Shown here in pieces: positions 1 to 5,015 of a stretch of 5,015 bases of DNA. The translations under genes and the position numbers were made by a program. How positions within the stretch are numbered: position 1 is the stretch's first letter; the number at the start of each line of letters is the position of its first letter. The DNA comes from an uncultured Eubacteriales bacterium (lineage in GTDB: Bacteria; Bacillota; Clostridia; Oscillospirales; Butyricicoccaceae): positions 1 through 5,015 of the forward strand of contig CAJUGU010000177.1 of the NCBI GenBank assembly GCA_910586105.1. Direction: 5' to 3'. Under the pieces are notes generated by a model that was not told the origin of the DNA, ran no database searches, and saw only the letters and a list, made by a program, of their open reading frames with translations.

Positions 1-16
1 CCGTCCGCGCAGGACC
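1..16. repeat. Inverted copy of a flanking 16-bp repeat, left side
   Basis: CCGTCCGCGCAGGACC is the exact reverse complement of 4985-5000. It includes the first stem-loop at 3-15 and may extend left beyond the window. With its partner it brackets the single gene. Confidence 0.75.
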
Positions 17-32
17 GCCGCCCGCGCAGGGC
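3..32. repeat. Two tandem 13-nt stem-loops with paired stem changes
   Basis: On the plus strand, GTCC-GCGCA-GGAC (3-15) and GCCC-GCGCA-GGGC (20-32) are two short stem-loops 17 bp apart with identical loops. The stems differ by a T-A to C-G swap that keeps pairing. CGCC-type spacers follow each. They lie 7 and 24 bp after the stop codon. They could act as 3'-end structures for the mRNA, but no U-tract follows within the window, so I do not call a terminator. Confidence 0.6.
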
Positions 33-38
33 CCGCCG

Positions 39-3000
39 TCACCGGATCGCGTCAGTTCGGGTCAAGCGGAGGTCTATCATCGGTACCGCCGTTTCTTCCA
101 ATGCGTCCGCCTTCTTCCAGGCTACGATGAAACGGATCTGCCCGCTTGTTGGGCGGTAGCCCTTTGCCGCCAGCTGCTCCAGTCGCGCAAGGCATCCCCG
201 CGAAAGCTCCGCCGCCGTGCAGGTGCGGCCGTCGATCTCCGCCTTCAGATAGGCTCCCTCGACCCGCAGCGGCATCCCGCTGCGCAGCTCGCGCGTCTGT
301 TCGTTTTTGTTCAGGAAAAAGTTCAGACGCACGTCCTTTAACGTCAGTTCCAGCTCCAGTTCCTCCGGTTCGGGGTATTCCCGGCAGTCTTCCAGATATT
401 CCACGCCCCCAACACGGCAGTTCGCGAAAATATCGTTGTTGCAGTGTATATACAGCTCGCGCCTCGCGCGCGTCAGCCCCACGTATACCTTCCGCCGGTC
501 TTCGTCCGTTCGCAACGCAACATTGTCCAACAGCAGGTATACGCTGTCGAATTCGCGCCCCTTCGATTTGTGGATCGTCGATACCGCGATCGCTCCCCGC
601 TCGTCTCCATAAAAATCTTCGTACCTCGACTCCCGGATGAACTGCTCAAGATCCGCAAAGTATTTTACCGTGGGATTGATCGCCGCAAAGTCCGCCATCA
701 GGTTCAGACAGTTTTCCAGGCAGGCGCTGTCCCCATAGACCGCTTGCAGCCGCTCCTTCGCATGCTCCCATACCTCGTCGCCGATCACCGGCGAAGTCAG
801 CCCCCGGTCAATCGTTCCCAACAGGAACCGGACTTCCGCAAGGTTGTACAAATAAAAACCGTCCATCGACTGGATCAGTTTCCCCCGCGCCCCGTGCCGC
901 GTCAGCAGCCCCAGCACCCGCAGGGCTTCCTCGTTCGTGTTCGTCAGGATGCACGCCGTCCCGCCCCGGTAGGTCTCCATGACCTGCCGCACGACCGGCT
1001 CTTCCAAATTGCCGCCGGAATGCCGCACGATCTGCGCTACGCCCGCCTCCGCCGTCGCCGCCTCGATCTCCGCCGTCTTCATCCGCCCCCCGATCGTCCG
1101 CGCAAATGCGTTCGCCAACGCAACGATCGTTTGGCTGCTGCGATAGTTCTGCGTCATTTCATATTGCGTCGCGCCCATGTCATCAATCAGCGCCCGCATA
1201 TATTTCGGGTCCGCGCCGCAAAATCCATAGATGTTCTGGTCGTCGTCCCCCACCGCGATCACCCGCAGCCCGTCGCTCCGCCTCATCAGCGCCCGCAGCA
1301 GCGCATAATCGTCGCCGTCCATGTCCTGCGCCTCGTCTACCACTAGCACGGTCTTCGCCGTCCGCCCCGGCTCGACCTCGCCCCGCTCGATCATCTCCGC
1401 CGCAGCGCGCACCACGTCGCCCGCCCCTTCCAGGCTGCCGATCCTGCCAAGCAGGTCGAAACAGTACGAATGGAAGGTCTTGATCTCGACAAAGTTCGCC
1501 GCGTTGCCGATCAGTCCGATCAGCCGCTTCTTGAATTCGGTCGCCGCCGCCCGCGAAAACGTCACCATCAACAGCTGCTCGTGCTTCACATCCTCCAACA
1601 GCAGCAGCGACGCCAGCTTGTGCGCCAGCACCCGCGTTTTCCCGCTGCCCGGCCCCGCCGCGACCACGATATACTGCGACGCATCGTCGTGTATGATCTC
1701 CGACTGCGCCGCCGACAAGCCGCCAAACAGCCGGTCGTATTTCTCCGGCGTCACGTTGCGGCGGATCTCCTCCCGGCGTTTCCCCTTGAAATATTTTGCG
1801 AGAAACCGCCGGTATTCCATCTGAAAATAATCCTGCACGAATTCGCGCCCCGCGTCCGGGTCCCGCGCCATCCGGTTTGCGTATTCGCCGACGATATGCA
1901 CCTGTTCGACCTTCTGCTCGTAATATGTGCCAAGCGTTTTATAATCGTCCACCTTGTACCGGATCTTGTTGTCGAGGACGAGCCGCCGGATCTCCATGCC
2001 GCTGTACAGGACAAGAAAGCCGCCCTCCAGCTTCATCGCGCCGATCTTCGACAGGTACAGCAGCGCGTCCTCCACGTCCGCAAGCTCCGCCTTCGCCGGG
2101 AGCAGCCGCGGTTCGTCGAGATAATCGCGGTGCATCCCCACCAACGAGAACTGGGCGAGCGCTTCGCCCCTTCCGCCCTCCTGCGGCTGCGCCAGCCCGG
2201 TCAGACGCTTCACCAGGAAACGGCTGATGTCGCCGCGCCGCTCGAACTTTTCCAACAGGACGGGCAACGCCGCCGTCGGCTGCACCGTCGCCGACTGCCC
2301 CGCGTGGGATTCCCGCTTGTCGATATCCCCCTTGATCGCCAGATAATACAGCAGCGTGCGCAGCTGCTTGACCGAGCTGTGCGCGCTGCCAGCCGCCTGC
2401 GCCGCTTCGTTCAGGCTTTTCAGGACGAGGGCGGTCGGCTGCTCCCGCAGCCGGGTGTACAGGAACCGCTCCAGCTCCAGATACCGTTCCAGCACCTGCG
2501 CGGGGCGATCGCTTTTGGACAGGTATGCCGCCAGATCCATCGCATCCGCAAGCAGCCCTTCCTGCCGCATGAGGCTGACGCATTCGAGCACCCGCCGCTT
2601 TTCGAGGCCAAGGCGGTCGGCCAGGTAATCGACCCGGGATCCCGCGTCGTCTTCGCCCGCCGCGCGGCTGCGGCTTGCAATCAGGGCGGCAACGATCCGT
2701 TTCGCGTCCTGCCGCTGCCCCTCCGAAAACAGGTTGGAGCGTTCCAGCCGGAAGCTCGCTTCCGCCATGCTCCGCGCCCGGATGCTGGTCGCATAGATCT
2801 TCGGCACGTTGTGCCCGCGCCGGATGTAACCCGCGTCTTCCAGTGCCGAAATGGCGGTCTTGACCCGCGTTTCGATGTCATAGACCGTGTCGTCCCACCC
2901 TGCCTGCCGCGCGATCTCGAGCGGCGAGCAGCAGACCGTGGCGCGGGTGCGGGTCAGCTCCTTGATCGCCGTCCAGATCTGCCGGATCTCGCTGATGCTC

Positions 3001-4832
3001 AGCTTGGTCTGGTTCAGCAGCATGAAATGTTTGTTCAGGTCTTCGTCGTTGAACAGCACGCAGCAATCCGCCTGCAAGGCGGGGTCGCGCCCCGCACGGC
3101 CTGCCTCCTGGACATAATTTTCCAGCGAATTCGAGATATCGTAATGGACGACAAGCCCGACATCCGGCTTGTCGACCCCCATTCCAAAGGCCGAAGTCGC
3201 GACGATCGACCGCACCTCGTTTTCCAAAAACGCTTCCTGATTGGCGACCTTGTCCGCAGCCGCCATTTTGCCGTTGTACGGCTTCGCCGGGAAACCGTCC
3301 CGCGTCAGGCGGTTCGCCAGCTCATGCGTCCGCCGCGTGCGCGACACATAAACGATCGCCGGGCAGTCCCTTTGCTCAAGCAGCATACGGAGCATGTTGT
3401 ATTTATCCTCGTCCGTCGCCTGATACAGCACCGAATACCGCAGGTTTTCCCGCGATGCGGCGGAGGCGTACAGCAGCAGGTCGAGCCCCAGCTTTTCCTG
3501 AAAATATCCGCGGATATCGGCAATGACCTTTTGCTTCGCCGTCGCCGTGAAGCACGAGACCGGGATCGGATCCGCCAGCCCCTTCTTTTTCTGAAGCCGG
3601 CGGATGAAATCGCCGATGTACAGGTAATCCACCCTGAAATCGTGCCCCCACGCCGAGAAGCAATGCGCCTCGTCGATCACGAACCGCACCACGTTGCGGG
3701 AGAGCAGCAGCTTTTCGATCGTGCGCGAACGGAGCTGCTCCGGCGAGATATAAAACAGCGTCGCCAGCCCCGAGGCGACCCGGTCGAGCGCTTCCGCCCG
3801 TTCGATCGGGCTGAGCAGGCTGTTCACCATCGCCGCGTCAGTCAGGCCGCGGGCGTTGAGGTTATCCACCTGATCTTTCATCAGCGAGAGCAGCGGGGAG
3901 ATCACGACGGTCAGCCCGTGCTCGGCCTGTCCCGCGATCAACGCGGGGAGCTGGAAGGCGATCGATTTCCCGCCGCCCGTCGGGAAAACCGCCAGCAGCG
4001 ATTTGCCCGCCACTGCGGCCCGCGCCGCCTGCTCCTGCAGCGGCTCGCCGCCGTAGGTACGGAACGCGTCGTAGCCGAAGACTGCTTTCAGCCTTCGGCG
4101 GACGTCCAACGTATCCTGGCAGTAGGCGCAGCCGGGCCCGCAGGGCGTGCCGCACAGCGCTTTGACGACCTGTTCCACGCGCGGGTAGCGGTGCAGCAGC
4201 CATGGCGGCGCAATCGAATGGCGGTCGCCTGTGCCGAGCAGCGCCAGCGCATAGGCCAGCTCGGTCGGTGCGTTCCGGATGAGCGTGTCCAGATCCGCGT
4301 TTTCGCAGAACGCGCCCGCAAGCTCCTGCCGGATCGCCGTTTTTACGTCTGGAAGCTGGGGCTGGAAGCCGATGTACCGGAAAAAGCCCCGGAATTCGGG
4401 CGTTTCCCGCAGAAGCCCGTAATATGCCGACTGGCGCGCCATTGGCAGCGCCTGAAAGGCGTTGACCTCGCTGTAAAATAGCGTGCGCGCCTTCTCCGCG
4501 TCGTTGAGCGGGTTGTTGAGCTGGTCGGCCGCCAGTTTGTCGTCCTTGAGCAGGGCGTGATAAGGCCGCTTTGGGAACAACAGCGGGGAAAGGTACAGTG
4601 TGTCGACCGCCTCCGCATGCAACGGCTTGGGCAGGCGCGGCAGGATATATTTCAGGTCGTGGTGGATCAGGTTATGGCCGCAAAGGAAGTCCGCCCCTTC
4701 GAGGAAGGCTGAAAAATCCGCGATGGAAGAGCCGTGGTACCGTTCCCGTTCTCCACGGATCGCGCCCAGATCCCTGACCGACCCGTCTTCCACGCCGATC
4801 TCGCTGTCGATGAATACGATTGTTCCCGCCAC
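39..4832 (-). CDS. Fused DnaQ-like exonuclease, RecQ helicase and UvrD-like helicase
   Basis: A cytoplasmic DNA-processing enzyme with three catalytic modules in one chain of about 1,597 residues. Residue numbers here and below count from the upstream ATG at 4899-4901; subtract 23 for the GTG start. Order: DEDD exonuclease (about 26-145), four-Cys cluster (250-261), RecQ SF2 helicase (275-610), winged-helix-rich linker (611-1060), UvrD-like SF1 helicase (1061-1490), C-terminal domain (1491-1620, TGA at 39-41). Both ATPase cores have intact Walker A and B motifs (PTGGGKS 307-313 and DEAH 410-413; GPGSGKT 1083-1089 and DEAQD 1189-1193). No signal peptide or membrane segment is apparent. GTG at 4830-4832 is chosen because the upstream ATG lies inside the promoter, and GGGGTG sits 7 nt before the GTG. 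Known family: usually annotated only as 'RecQ family ATP-dependent DNA helicase', whose typical bacterial members are about 600 residues. The biological role (repair, recombination or defence) is inferred. The gene has no neighbour in the window and looks monocistronic. Confidence 0.93.
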   Translation of the reverse strand: MAGTIVFIDSEIGVEDGSVRDLGAIRGERERYHGSSIADFSAFLEGADFLCGHNLIHHDLKYILPRLPKPLHAEAVDTLYLSPLLFPKRPYHALLKDDKLAADQLNNPLNDAEKARTLFYSEVNAFQALPMARQSAYYGLLRETPEFRGFFRYIGFQPQLPDVKTAIRQELAGAFCENADLDTLIRNAPTELAYALALLGTGDRHSIAPPWLLHRYPRVEQVVKALCGTPCGPGCAYCQDTLDVRRRLKAVFGYDAFRTYGGEPLQEQAARAAVAGKSLLAVFPTGGGKSIAFQLPALIAGQAEHGLTVVISPLLSLMKDQVDNLNARGLTDAAMVNSLLSPIERAEALDRVASGLATLFYISPEQLRSRTIEKLLLSRNVVRFVIDEAHCFSAWGHDFRVDYLYIGDFIRRLQKKKGLADPIPVSCFTATAKQKVIADIRGYFQEKLGLDLLLYASAASRENLRYSVLYQATDEDKYNMLRMLLEQRDCPAIVYVSRTRRTHELANRLTRDGFPAKPYNGKMAAADKVANQEAFLENEVRSIVATSAFGMGVDKPDVGLVVHYDISNSLENYVQEAGRAGRDPALQADCCVLFNDEDLNKHFMLLNQTKLSISEIRQIWTAIKELTRTRATVCCSPLEIARQAGWDDTVYDIETRVKTAISALEDAGYIRRGHNVPKIYATSIRARSMAEASFRLERSNLFSEGQRQDAKRIVAALIASRSRAAGEDDAGSRVDYLADRLGLEKRRVLECVSLMRQEGLLADAMDLAAYLSKSDRPAQVLERYLELERFLYTRLREQPTALVLKSLNEAAQAAGSAHSSVKQLRTLLYYLAIKGDIDKRESHAGQSATVQPTAALPVLLEKFERRGDISRFLVKRLTGLAQPQEGGRGEALAQFSLVGMHRDYLDEPRLLPAKAELADVEDALLYLSKIGAMKLEGGFLVLYSGMEIRRLVLDNKIRYKVDDYKTLGTYYEQKVEQVHIVGEYANRMARDPDAGREFVQDYFQMEYRRFLAKYFKGKRREEIRRNVTPEKYDRLFGGLSAAQSEIIHDDASQYIVVAAGPGSGKTRVLAHKLASLLLLEDVKHEQLLMVTFSRAAATEFKKRLIGLIGNAANFVEIKTFHSYCFDLLGRIGSLEGAGDVVRAAAEMIERGEVEPGRTAKTVLVVDEAQDMDGDDYALLRALMRRSDGLRVIAVGDDDQNIYGFCGADPKYMRALIDDMGATQYEMTQNYRSSQTIVALANAFARTIGGRMKTAEIEAATAEAGVAQIVRHSGGNLEEPVVRQVMETYRGGTACILTNTNEEALRVLGLLTRHGARGKLIQSMDGFYLYNLAEVRFLLGTIDRGLTSPVIGDEVWEHAKERLQAVYGDSACLENCLNLMADFAAINPTVKYFADLEQFIRESRYEDFYGDERGAIAVSTIHKSKGREFDSVYLLLDNVALRTDEDRRKVYVGLTRARRELYIHCNNDIFANCRVGGVEYLEDCREYPEPEELELELTLKDVRLNFFLNKNEQTRELRSGMPLRVEGAYLKAEIDGRTCTAAELSRGCLARLEQLAAKGYRPTSGQIRFIVAWKKADALEETAVPMIDLRLTRTDAIR
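42..431 (-). other. C-terminal domain of unknown function
   Basis: Residues 1491-1620 follow SF1 motif VI. An acidic stretch rich in Glu and Leu (1510-1519) is followed by LKDVRLNFFLNKNEQTRELRS and then a predicted mixed beta region ending IRFIVAWKKADALEE and MIDLRLT. I recall a similar tail on other large RecQ-UvrD proteins, so it seems family-specific. A small beta-barrel is possible. No catalytic motif is seen. Confidence 0.45.
432..1721 (-). other. Compact UvrD/Rep-like SF1 helicase domain
   Basis: Residues 1061-1490 carry a full SF1A motif set. Q motif LSAAQSEII (Q1066). Motif I AAGPGSGKT (1081-1089). Motif Ia TFSRAAATEFKKR (1114-1126). Motif Ib TFHS (1142-1145). Motif II VVDEAQD (1187-1193). 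Motif III GDDDQNIYGF (1218-1227). Motif IV QNYRSS (1251-1256). Motif V TIHKSKGREFD (1442-1452). Motif VI YVGLTRARREL (1473-1483). At about 430 residues it is much shorter than UvrD or Rep (roughly 700), because the 1B insertion (only about 40 residues between motifs Ib and II) and the 2B region (about 180 residues between IV and V) are reduced. Family knowledge: 3'-5' translocation on single-stranded DNA. Confidence 0.94.
1722..3071 (-). other. Winged-helix-rich linker between the two helicases
   Basis: Residues 611-1060 join the two motors. About 655-705 looks like the RecQ-type winged helix: SPLEIARQAGWDD, then a helix ending ALEDAGYIRRG before a short strand. A second helix-turn-helix-like unit is at about 755-792 (DYLADRLGLEKRRV then MRQEGLLADAMDL). 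A third winged-helix-like unit is suggested at about 940-968 by DVEDALLYLSKIGAMKLEGG. A charged helical stretch (1020-1050) leads into the SF1 domain. No catalytic motif is visible. The likely job is DNA binding and spacing of the motors; the domain boundaries are approximate. Confidence 0.6.
3072..4079 (-). other. RecQ-type SF2 DNA helicase core
   Basis: Residues 275-610 carry the RecQ motif series. Motif 0 is FGYDAFR with PLQ (287-289). Motif I is FPTGGGKS (306-313, K312 binding ATP phosphates). Motif Ia is TVVISPLLSLMKDQV. Motif II is DEAHCFSAWGHDFR (410-423), including the aromatic-rich loop that couples DNA binding to ATP hydrolysis. Motif III is FTATA (451-455), motif IV is around IVYVSRTR (516-523), motif V is AFGMGVDKPDV (571-581) and motif VI is QEAGRAGRD (598-606) with arginine-finger candidates R602 and R605. 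Family knowledge: ATP-driven 3'-5' unwinding. The four-Cys zinc module that usually follows in RecQ is not recognisable; only the pairs C613-C614 and C657-C658 occur there. Confidence 0.95.
4119..4154 (-). other. Four-cysteine cluster (CX3CX3CX2C), probable metal site
   Basis: C250, C254, C258 and C261 form a compact CX3CX3CX2C cluster, with Gly and Pro between the cysteines, just before RecQ motif 0. Such spacing suggests a structural zinc site or possibly an iron-sulphur cluster; the sequence does not decide between them. It may hold the exonuclease against the helicase or contact DNA. Confidence 0.65.
4467..4826 (-). other. DnaQ-like DEDD exonuclease domain of the fusion protein
   Basis: Residues 26-145 match the DnaQ/ribonuclease H-like 3'-5' exonuclease fold. 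Exo I is the strand TIVFIDSEIG with D32 and E34. Exo II is GHNLIHHDLKYI (75-86) with D82. Exo III is LNNPLNDAEKA (128-138) with D134. These four acidic residues would bind the two catalytic metal ions. The fifth residue, normally His (HxALxDA) or Tyr, is replaced: the aligned positions are N129 and N130. Activity may therefore be altered, or Asn may be normal for this subfamily. The domain is short, about 120 residues, and lies at the extreme N-terminus, so the true start codon falls just before its first strand. Confidence 0.8.
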
Positions 4833-4839
4833 GCTGCCG

Positions 4840-4845
4840 CACCCC
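4840..4845 (-). promoter_or_regulatory. Shine-Dalgarno-like site that decides the start
   Basis: GGGGTG on the minus strand (4845-4840) lies 7 nt before the GTG at 4832-4830. It is a partial match to GGAGGTG at normal spacing. It supports the GTG as the translation start, giving a leader of about 50 nt from the predicted transcription start. Confidence 0.55.
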
Positions 4846-4854
4846 GCTTTTCTG

Positions 4855-4874
4855 GCAGGGCCGCGCCGCCCTGC
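4855..4874 (-). promoter_or_regulatory. Hairpin in the 5' leader
   Basis: A perfect 7-bp GC-rich stem, GCAGGGC (4874-4868) with GCCCTGC (4861-4855), closes a 6-nt loop. It lies about 10 nt after the predicted transcription start and about 9 nt before the Shine-Dalgarno-like site. No U-tract follows, so it is not an intrinsic terminator. It may stabilise the mRNA or influence translation. Confidence 0.5.
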
Positions 4875-4889
4875 TCCGGCTTTTGGAAT

Positions 4890-4918
4890 ATTATAGCACA
4901 TTTATCGGGCAGCGTCAA
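4890..4918 (-). promoter_or_regulatory. Strong vegetative sigma-factor promoter
   Basis: On the minus strand, TTGACG (4918-4913; 5 of 6 to TTGACA) and TATAAT (4895-4890; perfect) are separated by exactly 17 bp. TGTGC directly precedes the -10, giving the extended TGTGnTATAAT form common in Gram-positive promoters. Transcription would start at the A residues near 4884-4883. The site is an AT-rich island in GC-rich DNA and points into the only gene here. The ATG at 4901-4899 lies inside the spacer, so this promoter rules it out as the start. No operator palindrome is evident over the promoter. Confidence 0.88.
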
Positions 4919-4960
4919 AAGGTGCTGCGACCTTCCGTTTGCTTCGCCTACGCGGCGGGA

Positions 4961-5015
4961 GCCGGGGCGCTGCCCCTGGACCCCGGTCCTGCGCGGACGG
5001 CGCCGGGGCGCTGCC
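4961..5015. repeat. 41-bp-period GC-rich direct repeat, cut by the window edge
   Basis: GCCGGGGCGCTGCC occurs at 4961-4974 and again at 5002-5015, 41 bp apart; the second copy runs to the window edge. The unit contains GGGGC-GCT-GCCCC (4964-4976) and the GTCC/GGAC stem-loop (4986-4998). CCGGGG (4962-4967) can alternatively pair with CCCCGG (4981-4986). This looks like a structured, non-coding intergenic repeat. The whole stretch 4919-5015 holds no supportable gene. Confidence 0.6.
4985..5000. repeat. Inverted copy of a flanking 16-bp repeat, right side
   Basis: GGTCCTGCGCGGACGG is the exact reverse complement of 1-16 and can form the GTCC/GGAC stem-loop at 4986-4998. It lies upstream of the promoter, inside the 41-bp-period repeat. 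Confidence 0.75.

Noticed and set aside
1..38. Intrinsic terminator for the gene
   Set aside because: Hairpins are present after the stop, but no T-tract follows on the minus strand within the window. Termination may lie further left.
146..1346. Plus-strand frames at 146-640, 307-612 and 444-1346
   Set aside because: They are Arg/Pro/Ser-rich shadow translations of the SF1 helicase and C-terminal coding region, with no family resemblance.
1470..4481. Open reading frame of 1,003 codons on the plus strand, opposite the large gene
   Set aside because: It is exactly codon-in-register with the minus-strand gene, so it stays open simply because that stretch of the real gene uses no TTA, CTA or TCA codons, as expected with high GC at third positions. 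Its translation is a run of Arg, Gln, His and Leu with no recognisable motif.
39..4832. A named anti-phage defence system
   Set aside because: Nuclease-helicase fusions occur in defence loci, but no partner gene is in the window and this family is also widespread as a lone gene as far as I recall, so assignment would be speculation.
4571..4896. Plus-strand frames at 4571-4777 and 4600-4896
   Set aside because: They overlap the conserved exonuclease coding sequence and the leader, and have no recognisable content.
4833..4901. N-terminal extension starting at ATG 4901-4899
   Set aside because: The ATG lies inside the promoter spacer and the extension is Gly/Arg/Ala-rich sequence overlapping the leader hairpin, with no domain content.
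4880..4940. LexA/SOS operator over the promoter
   Set aside because: No GAAC-N4-GTTC-like palindrome is visible, so DNA-damage control cannot be claimed from sequence.
4920..5015. CRISPR array or attachment site at the right edge
   Set aside because: Only two 14-bp copies with a hairpin-rich 27-bp interval are seen, with no cas gene, integrase or tRNA; a structured intergenic repeat is the simpler reading.

Overview
This window is almost entirely one gene on the minus strand, flanked by short, GC-rich, repeat-bearing intergenic DNA. The gene encodes a giant three-enzyme protein of about 1,600 residues. In order, it carries a DnaQ-like (DEDD) 3'-5' exonuclease, a tight four-cysteine cluster, a complete RecQ-type superfamily 2 helicase, a long winged-helix-rich linker, a complete but compact UvrD/Rep-like superfamily 1 helicase, and a family-specific C-terminal domain. 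All core motifs of both helicases are intact and the frame is unbroken, so it reads as a functional gene.

Organism: the window is GC-rich, with strong G/C preference at third codon positions. The promoter is near-perfect for a vegetative sigma factor, with the TGTGn extension before TATAAT typical of Gram-positive bacteria. Large RecQ-UvrD proteins of this type are, from memory, common in Clostridia and Bacteroides. Together this suggests a high-GC member of the Clostridia (Oscillospiraceae-like), but that is inference; no rRNA or other marker gene is present.

Layout, in the direction of transcription (right to left): 4919-5015 is non-coding and holds a 41-bp-period repeat and small hairpins; 4890-4918 is the promoter; about 4833-4884 is the predicted 5' leader with a 7-bp hairpin and a Shine-Dalgarno-like GGGGTG; 39-4832 is the coding region; 1-38 has two tandem 13-nt stem-loops whose stems differ by a paired (compensatory) change. 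The sequence at 1-16 is an exact inverted copy of 4985-5000, so the gene sits between inverted copies of the same repeat.

The start codon matters. The longest reading frame begins at an ATG (4899-4901) that lies inside the promoter spacer, and its codons 2-4 contain the -10 box. That ATG cannot be on the mRNA made from this promoter. The GTG at 4830-4832 is the only other plausible start before the exonuclease domain and is used here. The gene appears to be transcribed alone and its activities would act together on DNA: two presumably 3'-5' motors and a nuclease in one chain, which points to DNA repair, recombination or possibly defence against foreign DNA.
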